Origin: Mycobacterium sp. PS03-16
GTDB lineage: Bacteria > Actinomycetota > Actinomycetes > Mycobacteriales > Mycobacteriaceae
Assembly (NCBI RefSeq): GCF_004570325.1
Contig: NZ_SPQO01000029.1
Coordinates: forward strand, 1-58,445
Reading direction: 5' to 3'
Length of the DNA: 58,445 bases
Position 1 is the first letter of the stretch. Each line of letters starts with the position of its first letter. The position numbers were made by a program, and so were the translations under genes. Under the pieces are notes generated by a model. It saw nothing but the letters and a program-made list of their open reading frames with translations, had not been told where the DNA came from and did no database searches. Shown piece by piece: positions 8,849 through 14,601 of the stretch.

Positions 8849-9388
8849 CTAGACCGGGCGCACCATCACGTAGTCGTGTTCCACGCCCGCGCCGAGCCGG
8901 AACGTCTTGGTGCCGCTGATCGCGAACCCGTGCTTGGCGTAGAACCGCTGGGCGCGCCGGTTCTGCTGATTGACCCCGAGCCACGCGCAGCGGTACCCGG
9001 TGTCGCGCGCCAGCGTCAGCACCTCGGCCATCAGCGCCGCCGCCGCGCCCGCGCCGTGGCTGTCGGGCAGCACGTAGATCTTCGACAGCTCGAGCGCCGG
9101 GCGCGGAACCACCGCCCGCTGCACGTCGGCGTCGTCGGGCACCCCGCGGATCAGCATCGCGTACCCGGTGATCGCGCCGGCCTCGCGGGCCACCAGCACG
9201 ACGCGGTCCGGGTCGGCGAGGTACTCGGCGAACCGCTGCCGCGACAGGTTCTCGTCGATGAACGCGGCGATGTTCTCCGAGGTGGCCGACGGCGGACAGG
9301 CGAGCGGGAAGGTCCTGGCGGCGACGTCGGCGAGTTCGGGGAGGTCGGCGGGGGTGGCCGGGTGGACGTCGGGGGCTAGAGGTTCCAC
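8849..9388 (-). CDS. GNAT-family N-acetyltransferase (Rv2669 homologue)
   Basis: 179 residues. The GNAT core is clear: ELSKIYVLPDSHGAGAAAALMAEVL is the beta4/motif A acetyl-CoA loop (Q/RxxGxG/A variant HGAGAA), followed by WLGVNQQNRRAQRFYAKHGF (motif B). The substrate is unknown. The start GTG at 9388 lies 13 bp inside the upstream gene, which ends at 9376, so translation is probably coupled. Frames extending further upstream look like a shadow of that gene. Confidence 0.85.
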   Translation of the reverse strand: MEPLAPDVHPATPADLPELADVAARTFPLACPPSATSENIAAFIDENLSRQRFAEYLADPDRVVLVAREAGAITGYAMLIRGVPDDADVQRAVVPRPALELSKIYVLPDSHGAGAAAALMAEVLTLARDTGYRCAWLGVNQQNRRAQRFYAKHGFAISGTKTFRLGAGVEHDYVMVRPV

Positions 9389-9864
9389 TGGGCGAGATGC
9401 CGGCCGGTCAGCTTGTCGAGCAGCACCACATTGGAGACGAGGTCCCGGTAGCAGTCCCACCAGACGCCGCCGGTGATCGTCGACCCGGCGGGCGCGTTCT
9501 GCAGCGCGGCCTGCAGGGCGTCGGGGGCGTCGGTGTTGCGGGGTTCGTAGGAGTCGCCGGTCGGGGTGACGCCGCGGAATTGGAACGTGATGGCCATGGC
9601 GTAGGGGACGGGCACCCTGATCGGCTGCACGACAACGTTGGCGCGCCACACCTGGTTGCGTGGCGGGCGCGGCGGATAGCCGAAGCCGGGCGGGATCGGG
9701 GACGGTGCCACGCCGGTGACGGTCACGTCGGCCACCAGACCCTCGAACTCCACCCGCAGGGGCTGGCCGATGCGGCCGATCGGGCTGTCCGCGGCCTGCA
9801 CCGGCGCCGCGACCAGGCCCGCGGCGACGGTCAGGGCCGTGATCAGCATCAGAATCCGGCGCAT
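9376..9864 (-). CDS. Exported protein, DUF1942/MPT63-like (Rv2668 homologue)
   Basis: 162 residues. A Sec signal peptide (MRRILMLITALTVAAGLVA...APVQAADS) is cleaved around AQA|AD. The mature part is beta-rich with DVTVTGV and NQVWRANVVVQPI, the pattern of the DUF1942 immunoglobulin-like fold of secreted mycobacterial proteins. It contains a single mature cysteine (DCYRDLVS). The ATG at 9864 has a strong Shine-Dalgarno (GGGAGGG). The molecular function is unknown. Confidence 0.8.
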   Translation of the reverse strand: MRRILMLITALTVAAGLVAAPVQAADSPIGRIGQPLRVEFEGLVADVTVTGVAPSPIPPGFGYPPRPPRNQVWRANVVVQPIRVPVPYAMAITFQFRGVTPTGDSYEPRNTDAPDALQAALQNAPAGSTITGGVWWDCYRDLVSNVVLLDKLTGRHLAQWNL

Positions 9865-9942
9865 GTGTCCCTCCCTAGGTGTGCTTCGCATCTTGGCACA
9901 CGGGCGGGCGGGGCCACACGTGTTCGGGTGCTGCGCGGTGGT

Positions 9943-10533
9943 TCAGGCCGCCTCGAGGTCGAGCAACGCGGTCTTGGCGGCCGGTCCGCCGACGTACTGG
10001 CCGGGGCTGCCGTCCGAACGCACCACCCGGTGGCAGGGGATGACGACCGGCAGCGGGTTGTGCGCGCAGGCGCTGCCGACGGCCCGGACGGCCCGCGGGT
10101 TCCCGACGGCGGCGGCCACCTCGGCGTAGCTGGCGCGGCGGCCGTACCCGATGCCGCGCAGGCGTTCGACGACGGTGCGGCGGAAGCCGTCGGTGAGCCG
10201 CAGGTCCACCGGGAGGTCGAAGGTGGTGCGCCGCTTGGCGAAGTATTCCTCGACCTGCCGGGCGGCGGCGTCGAGGCGGCCGGGTGCCCGAAGGATGCGG
10301 GGACTGACCCGGTCGGCCAGCGTGGCCAGTACCGCGCTGTGGTCTTCGACGTCGAAGGCCACGCGCACCAGCCCGGCCGCGGTGGCGGCCAGCAGCAACG
10401 GCCCGACGGGGGTGTCGACGGTGCGGTAGGCGATGTCGAGGACGCCCTCGGCGTCGGCGTCGGCGATGAGCCGCTCGTGCAGGCGGGACATGATGGTGTC
10501 GTCGGCCGGGGTGTCGAACATGTCGAGGCTCAT
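9943..10533 (-). CDS. ogt: Methylated-DNA--protein-cysteine methyltransferase
   Basis: 196 residues. This suicide enzyme removes alkyl groups from O6-alkylguanine. The active-site motif PVVIPCHRVV is intact, the DNA-recognition helix region YGRRASYAEVAAAVGNPRAVRAVGSACAHNP precedes it, and VDTPVGPLLLAATAAG opens the core domain. The N-terminal ~40 residues are an extra stretch. The ATG at 10533 overlaps the stop of the ECF sigma gene (ATGA), so the repair enzyme is translationally coupled to a sigma factor. Confidence 0.93.
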   Translation of the reverse strand: MSLDMFDTPADDTIMSRLHERLIADADAEGVLDIAYRTVDTPVGPLLLAATAAGLVRVAFDVEDHSAVLATLADRVSPRILRAPGRLDAAARQVEEYFAKRRTTFDLPVDLRLTDGFRRTVVERLRGIGYGRRASYAEVAAAVGNPRAVRAVGSACAHNPLPVVIPCHRVVRSDGSPGQYVGGPAAKTALLDLEAA

Positions 10534-11006
10534 GCTGGTTCGTCCTGACGGTAGCGAGTGCGGAGGGTTTTGAGGCCGTCGGCGCAGGCGCGTCGCGCGG
10601 CGTCGGGGGAGTTGCCGAGCAGGGCGGCGATCTCCGCGAACGGCATGCCGGCGATGTGGTGGTAGGCCACGGCCTGACGCTGTTTGGCCGGCAGCGCCGC
10701 CAGCGCGGCCCAGAGGTCGGGGTGGCCGTCGGCAGGGTCGGCATGCGAGGCGGGACGGTCGGGCAGGTCGCGGGTGGGGACCGGGCGCCGCGACCGGGAC
10801 CGGCCGGCGTCGAGGGCGCGGCGGTGGGCGATCGTGACCAGCCAGGCCTCGACGTTGGCGTCGGCTGGTAGCGATGGGTACGCCCGTAGTGCGGACAGGA
10901 ACGTCTCCGACCAGGCGTCCTCGGCGTCGGCGGGGCCGACGACGGCGCGGCAGACCCGCAGCACGGTCGTCCCGTACTCGGCGACGACGTCTTCGAACGG
11001 GCGCAT
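10530..11006 (-). CDS. ECF-type RNA polymerase sigma factor coupled to ogt
   Basis: 158 residues. The sigma-2 region is VLRVCRAVVGPADAEDAWSETFLSALRAYPSL, with WLVTIAHRRALDAGRSRSRRP as region 2.4. The sigma-4 region, LPAKQRQAVAYHHIAGMPFAEIAALLGNSPDAARRACADGLKTLR, is a clear helix-turn-helix. No anti-sigma gene is adjacent, which is unusual for an ECF factor. The stop overlaps the ogt start, suggesting a DNA-alkylation stress operon (inference). ATG 11006 was chosen over GTG 11012. The clpC2 stop lies 41 bp upstream on the same strand. Confidence 0.88.
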   Translation of the reverse strand: MRPFEDVVAEYGTTVLRVCRAVVGPADAEDAWSETFLSALRAYPSLPADANVEAWLVTIAHRRALDAGRSRSRRPVPTRDLPDRPASHADPADGHPDLWAALAALPAKQRQAVAYHHIAGMPFAEIAALLGNSPDAARRACADGLKTLRTRYRQDEPA

Positions 11007-11047
11007 CTTCACATCTTGTAGACGCCGTGCGGCCGGCGGTCGTGAGA

Positions 11048-11770
11048 TCAGTCCCGCTTCTTCGGCGTCGCGATGGACTCGAGCAGGCCGACGAGGTCAC
11101 TCTCGGCGCGCTGCCGGTCGAGGCCCAGCCGGTGCAGAGGTCCGTCGGCGTCCTCACCCTCGAACAGGGCGAGCAGCATGTGTTCGGTGCCGATGTAGTT
11201 GTGGCCGAGTCGCAGCGCCTCGCGGAAGGTGAGCTCGAGGGCTTTCTTGGCCGGGCCGTTGAACGGGATCAGGTCGAGCGCCTCACCGGTGCCCGGGGCC
11301 AGCGCGACGGCGGCGCGCACGTCGGCGGGGCTGATGCCCTGCGCGGTGAGCAGTGCGATGCCCAGCGACTCGGTGTCGACGAGCAGACCGAGCAGCAGGT
11401 GGTCGGGGGAGATCTCGGTGTGGCGGGCATCGCGGGCGGCGGTCTGGGCGTGCACCACCGCCGCGCGCGCCCGCGGGGTGAAGCGGGCGAAGCCCTGGTT
11501 CGGGTCGAGCGGTTCGGTGTCGGCCTTGGGGACGAAGCGCTTCTGGGCGGCCTGTTTGGTCACGCCCATGCATTTACCGATGTCGGTCCAGGAGGCGCCG
11601 GAGCGGCGGGCCTGGTCGACGAAGTGGCCGATGAGGTGGTCGGCCACCTCGCCGAGCGCCTCGGCGGCCAGAACGGCGTCGGTGAGCTGTTCGAGCGGTT
11701 CGGTGTGGACGGTTTTGATCGCGTTGATCAGGTCGTCGAGGCGGACGGGATGGGCGACGGGGTTCGACAT
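11048..11770 (-). CDS. clpC2: ClpC2-like Clp N-domain protein with N-terminal helix-turn-helix
   Basis: 240 residues with no AAA+ modules. Residues ~25-80 contain SWTDIGKCMGVTKQAAQKRF, a helix-turn-helix pattern. Residues ~93-235 hold two Clp_N repeats (FTPRARAAVVHAQTAARDARHTEISPDHLLLGLL and ALELTFREALRLGHNYIGTEHMLLALF), like the ClpC1 N-domain that binds substrates and natural-product inhibitors. As I recall, M. tuberculosis ClpC2 (Rv2667) represses itself and sequesters cyclomarin. The palindromes directly upstream fit such a role. ATG 11770 is preferred to the longer frame because that frame would translate through the palindromes. Confidence 0.9.
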   Translation of the reverse strand: MSNPVAHPVRLDDLINAIKTVHTEPLEQLTDAVLAAEALGEVADHLIGHFVDQARRSGASWTDIGKCMGVTKQAAQKRFVPKADTEPLDPNQGFARFTPRARAAVVHAQTAARDARHTEISPDHLLLGLLVDTESLGIALLTAQGISPADVRAAVALAPGTGEALDLIPFNGPAKKALELTFREALRLGHNYIGTEHMLLALFEGEDADGPLHRLGLDRQRAESDLVGLLESIATPKKRD

Positions 11771-11773
11771 GTC

Positions 11774-11818
11774 GTCAACTCTAAGTTGACGCGAGATTCG
11801 CGTCAACCTTGGGTTGAC
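11774..11818. promoter_or_regulatory. Nested palindromes, putative ClpC2 operator
   Basis: Four GTCAAC/GTTGAC half-sites form three overlapping inverted repeats. They are GTCAAC (11774-11779) with GTTGAC (11785-11790); GTTGACGCGA (11785-11794) with TCGCGTCAAC (11798-11807), perfect over 10 bp with a 3-nt spacer; and GTCAACC (11802-11808) with GGTTGAC (11812-11818). The cluster begins 4 bp upstream of the clpC2 ATG and covers where its promoter and leader must lie. Binding by the clpC2 helix-turn-helix is an inference. Confidence 0.7.
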
Positions 11819-11832
11819 TTGGCGCCACGGGC

Positions 11833-12309
11833 TTAGCTGCGGATGTAGCCGCGCCGCACCGCGCGGTCAAGGATTCCGAGCGTGGCGCGCAACGCGCCCT
11901 CGGGGATCACCGGGAAGATCCCGGCCTCGCGCCACTTGTCGTCGATCTGCGACCAGTCGTAGAAGGACGTGACGACGGTGCCCTCGTCGCTGGGCTCGAG
12001 CGTGTATCCGTAGACGTGGCCGATCTGCGGGCGGATCTGGCCGAGGATGGTCCAGGCGATGCGCCGGGCCGGCTCGAATTCGCGGATCTCCACGGTGACC
12101 TGATATTTACCCATGGGAAAATCGTTGAGCGCCTCACGATCCATGTGCACCACGAAGCTGTCGCCGACGCCGGTGACCCGCGGGCCCTCGGCGTCCTGCA
12201 GCATGCCGGAGGAGTCGATGGCGACATGACCCTGCGGATCGCAGAGCACCTCGAAGATCGCTTCTGCGGCGGCGGGAATGGTGCGGCGGACTTCGATGCG
12301 ATCGCTCAT
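11833..12309 (-). CDS. SRPBCC (START/polyketide-cyclase-like) family protein
   Basis: 158 residues from ATG 12309. The pattern RIEVRRTIPAAAEAIFEVLCDPQGHVAIDSSG at the start is typical of the ligand-binding helix-grip fold, followed by beta-strands such as YQVTVEIREFEPARRIAWTI and YTLEPSDEGTVVTSFYDWSQI. The ligand is unknown. A longer frame reaches 13386, but that part is antisense to two other genes and has no domain pattern. The gene is divergent from a small AraC-type regulator 75 bp away. Confidence 0.82.
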   Translation of the reverse strand: MSDRIEVRRTIPAAAEAIFEVLCDPQGHVAIDSSGMLQDAEGPRVTGVGDSFVVHMDREALNDFPMGKYQVTVEIREFEPARRIAWTILGQIRPQIGHVYGYTLEPSDEGTVVTSFYDWSQIDDKWREAGIFPVIPEGALRATLGILDRAVRRGYIRS

Positions 12310-12384
12310 GGCCGTGATCGTGTCAGGACGATTATTGCGGGGGAGCGGTTTTCGATCGTTTGCCGGAGGGTATTCGTTTCCAGC

Positions 12385-12783
12385 ATGACGGACCTTCACG
12401 AACTTCCGACAAGCGGTACGCGGCCGCCCGGACTGCGCCGGTCGGTCTCCTTCATTCATGAGAACGCGGACAGCGACATCGGGCTCACCGAGATCTCGGC
12501 CGCGGCGAATCTGACGCCTCGCGCGGTGCAGTACATGTTTCGCCGGCACCTGGGTGTGACGCCGCTGGAGTATCTGCGGCGGGTTCGGCTCGACCGGGCG
12601 CATCGCGATCTGCAGGCCGCCGATCCGACGGTGGACACCGTGAACTCGATCGCGGGTCGGTGGGGGTTCTCGCATGCCGGCCGGTTCAGCATCGCCTATC
12701 GCCAGATGTTCGGGATGCCGCCGAGCGCGACCTTGCGCAACATGCAGCCGCGCCGGGAGATGCGCGCTCGCTACGGCGCCTGA
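12385..12783 (+). CDS. Short AraC-family DNA-binding protein
   Basis: 132 residues. It is almost entirely an AraC/XylS DNA-binding domain: IHENADSDIGLTEISAAANLTPRAVQYMFRRHLGVTPLEYLRRVRLDRAHRDL is the first helix-turn-helix plus linker, and SIAGRWGFSHAGRFSIAYRQMFGMPPSATLR is the second. No effector-binding domain is present. It is divergent from the SRPBCC gene, which may be a target. The ATG at 12385 is the only start in frame that gives the domain without running through antisense sequence. No close Shine-Dalgarno is visible. Confidence 0.85.
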   Translation: MTDLHELPTSGTRPPGLRRSVSFIHENADSDIGLTEISAAANLTPRAVQYMFRRHLGVTPLEYLRRVRLDRAHRDLQAADPTVDTVNSIAGRWGFSHAGRFSIAYRQMFGMPPSATLRNMQPRREMRARYGA

Positions 12784-12861
12784 CCGGCTCTCCTCGCGCC
12801 CTGTCCGGTTGATCGATAGACTGGCTAACGGGTTGGGGCGCGCGATTTCGAGGAGATGTTG

Positions 12862-13146
12862 ATGAAGGGCACGATCCGCCGTGCGGCGATCATCGCCGCC
12901 GCGGTGTCGGCGCCGCTGGCGTTCGCCACCGTGGTGACCCCCGCGGTCGGTCAAGCCGCCGAATGCGGCGTCGGCACCGAATATGACGCGCCGAGCAACA
13001 GTTGCGTCGGTGCACCTGTTCTGCCGCCACCGCCCCCGCCGCCGGCGCCCGTCGGATGGAACGGCGACCTCACGCCCGGCTTCGGTGTCGGTCCGTGCGT
13101 ACCGATTCCGATTCCCTTCGTGCCGTCGATCTGCGGCGGTATCTGA
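12862..13146 (+). CDS. Small secreted Pro/Cys-containing protein
   Basis: 94 residues. A signal peptide (KGTIRRAAIIAAAVSAPLAFATVVTPAVGQAAEC) is cleaved near GQA|AE. The mature peptide is about 60 residues with four cysteines (ECGVG, NSCVG, GPCVPI, SICGG), probably two disulfides, and a run of seven prolines. ATG 12862 was chosen because AGGAG at 12851-12855 lies 6 nt upstream; ATG 12856 abuts it. I do not recognise a characterised family. It resembles the many small exported proteins of mycobacteria. Confidence 0.7.
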   Translation: MKGTIRRAAIIAAAVSAPLAFATVVTPAVGQAAECGVGTEYDAPSNSCVGAPVLPPPPPPPAPVGWNGDLTPGFGVGPCVPIPIPFVPSICGGI

Positions 13147-13313
13147 TCGGGGTGGAGTGGGGTCGTCCTCGGCCCGTTCGGCGATCTTGTGAGGAATATC
13201 TCGCTGTTCTAAGAGTTGCCGCAGAGTCAACTGTGCGGCGGTCCGTCGCTGATAGCCTTCCCGGACACACATCATGATCGGGATCTTGGATCCCGCCGAC
13301 GAAGGGGAGGCCG

Positions 13314-13688
13314 GTGGCGGACCGACGACGCGCCGTAGTGCGCGCGACCAAGAAAACCGTGGCGGCGGGCGTGGGTGCGCTCGCACTGAGTGCGGTGTTC
13401 GCGGCCTGGGGGGCCGGCACGGCGAACGCTGATGTGATCGACATCGACGGCAAGCCGTCGTTCGAGGCGAATCCGGTGCCCGAGGGCGGCGTGCGCACCG
13501 CTCGGCCGGGTGTGCCGAACTCCGGGACCGCGGCCGACGTCCGCCGCTCGGCCAAGGGTGAGCCGCTGGCGCCGTCCGGCGGTGAGGTCAAGGACAGCCT
13601 GCGTGCGGTGCCCGGCATCACCGGGGGCAGCTCGAACCCGTTTCGCCGGGGACCGCACAGCAACAACCCCGGGATGTGGGAGTGGTGA
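13314..13688 (+). CDS. Small secreted protein of unknown function
   Basis: 124 residues from GTG 13314, with GGGGAGG about 6 nt upstream. The signal peptide is long and basic (ADRRRAVVRATKKTVAAGVGALALSAVFAAWG...), cleaved near ANA|DV. The mature ~85 residues are hydrophilic, have no cysteine, and end in NNPGMWEW. No family recognised. A strong terminator hairpin follows 21 bp after the stop, so the gene is a monocistronic unit or the end of a unit starting with the 12862 gene. Confidence 0.65.
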   Translation: MADRRRAVVRATKKTVAAGVGALALSAVFAAWGAGTANADVIDIDGKPSFEANPVPEGGVRTARPGVPNSGTAADVRRSAKGEPLAPSGGEVKDSLRAVPGITGGSSNPFRRGPHSNNPGMWEW

Positions 13689-13709
13689 GCTAGCTCCTCA
13701 TACGCATAT

Positions 13710-13735
13710 GTGGCCGGCGCCGATGCGCCGGCCAC
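13710..13735. terminator. Hairpin terminator after the small secreted gene
   Basis: GTGGCCGGCGC (13710-13720) pairs perfectly with GCGCCGGCCAC (13725-13735) around a CGAT loop. There is no U-tract, as is common in mycobacteria. It lies 21 bp past the stop at 13688. Confidence 0.7.
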
Positions 13736-13739
13736 ACGT

Positions 13740-13996
13740 GTTCTGGGAAGCCTCGCCGGGCTGCGTCTCTGAACCCGAACGAGACTCCACGGGTCCGCAT
13801 GCCCGGGTACGGGCGCGTGAAACCCCTGTAGACGGTTGATGCGCAAGTGATACCAGCCGGCTCGGCGCAGCCCGCACCGGGCGGTCGTGGCACTGGCCGC
13901 GAACGTGCGGTGGCTGCGATTTCTCGACCGTTTTCTCGCAGTGAGCGCACGTTCGGTGGCCGGTCGGTCGGAGCCGGGCCTCAGCTACGCAAATAC
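13740..13996. other. Intergenic stretch with a long imperfect hairpin
   Basis: No gene was found between the terminator and the tRNA cluster. The notable structure spans 13895-13961: GAACGTGCG (13901-13909) pairs with CGCACGTTC (13946-13954), and CTGCGA (13914-13919) pairs with TCGCAG (13936-13941). Short outer GGCC arms extend the stem. It may terminate the minus-strand tRNA transcript or be a dispersed palindromic element. Confidence 0.5.
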
Positions 13997-14071
13997 TGGT
14001 GCGCGATACTGGGATTGAACCAGTGACCTCTTCCGTGTCAGGGAAGCGCTCTCCCGCTGAGCTAATCGCGC
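13997..14071 (-). tRNA. tRNA-Val (GAC)
   Basis: The cloverleaf folds on the minus strand. The acceptor is GCGCGAT/ATCGCGC, the anticodon stem CTTCC/GGAAG encloses loop CTGACAC (anticodon GAC), and the T-loop is GGTTCAATCCC. The CCA end is encoded (13997-13999). It is the last of three minus-strand tRNAs. Confidence 0.95.
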
Positions 14072-14088
14072 CGGGGGTCCTGCAGTTG

Positions 14089-14159
14089 AGGTGGAGACGG
14101 GAATCGAACCCGTGTGCACGGCTTTGCAGGCCGTTGCCTCACCACTCGGCCACTCCACC
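14089..14159 (-). tRNA. tRNA-Cys (GCA)
   Basis: The acceptor is GGTGGAG/CTCCACC and the anticodon loop is CTGCAAA (anticodon GCA) between ACGGC and GCCGT. U73 is the normal discriminator for tRNA-Cys. The 3' CCA is not encoded. Confidence 0.95.
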
Positions 14160-14187
14160 GCTGGGGTTGATGCGACTACACACCTCG

Positions 14188-14260
14188 AGCGGATGACGGG
14201 ATTCGAACCCGCGACCCTCACCTTGGCAAGGTGATGCGCTACCAACTGCGCTACATCCGC
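14188..14260 (-). tRNA. tRNA-Gly (GCC)
   Basis: The acceptor is GCGGATG/CATCCGC and the anticodon loop is TTGCCAA (anticodon GCC) between TCACC and GGTGA. The discriminator is U, and the CCA is not encoded. It is the first gene of the Gly-Cys-Val minus-strand transcript. Confidence 0.95.
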
Positions 14261-14297
14261 GCGCCACGGGCGAGATCGTCGTCCGTCGCGATGCGAA

Positions 14298-14327
14298 ACA
14301 CTAGTCGACTATCGCTCGGAGTTCCAA
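14298..14327 (-). promoter_or_regulatory. Promoter for the Gly-Cys-Val tRNA cluster
   Basis: On the minus strand, TTGGAA (14327-14322), an 18-nt spacer and TAGTGT (14303-14298) resemble -35 and -10 boxes. The transcript would start near 14291, about 30 nt before tRNA-Gly. Confidence 0.5.
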
Positions 14328-14452
14328 ATCCCCACGCTGCGCGGCTGTCGCCGCCCCGAACCCACCAGTCTGGCGGCCCCGGGCGACGGCCGGATGAACC
14401 TCCGACGACGGGCCGGCGACCAGCCGATTCCAGCCCACGCACCCGAGCGTGC

Positions 14453-14458
14453 TAGTCT
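14453..14458 (+). promoter_or_regulatory. -10 box for tRNA-Val(CAC)
   Basis: TAGTCT lies 42 nt upstream of the plus-strand tRNA-Val, divergent from the minus-strand tRNA cluster. The -35 is weak (TTCCAG at 14428-14433, 19-nt spacer). Confidence 0.4.
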
Positions 14459-14500
14459 TCGACGTCGTTCGGCCCGCTCGCTTGAGGCCGAATCCCACCC

Positions 14501-14575
14501 GGTCTCGTAGCTCAGTGGGAGAGCGTCCGCCTCACACGCGGAAGGTCGCTGGTTCGAACCCAGCCGGGACCACCA
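14501..14575 (+). tRNA. tRNA-Val (CAC)
   Basis: The acceptor is GGTCTCG/CGGGACC, the anticodon loop is CTCACAC (anticodon CAC) between CCGC and GCGG, and the T-loop is GGTTCGAACCC. The CCA is encoded. With tRNA-Val(GAC) 430 bp away, the locus supplies two valine isoacceptors from opposite strands. Confidence 0.95.
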
Positions 14576-14601
14576 CCACAAGTCATCGCCGCGCTCGCGG
14601 G

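Noticed and set aside
12310..13386. N-terminal extension of the SRPBCC frame
   Set aside because: It runs antisense through the AraC and small secreted genes. The SRPBCC domain begins just after ATG 12309.
13997..14575. tRNA cluster as an integration site for a mobile element
   Set aside because: No integrase, no repeated tRNA 3' end, and no phage or plasmid gene were found on either side.
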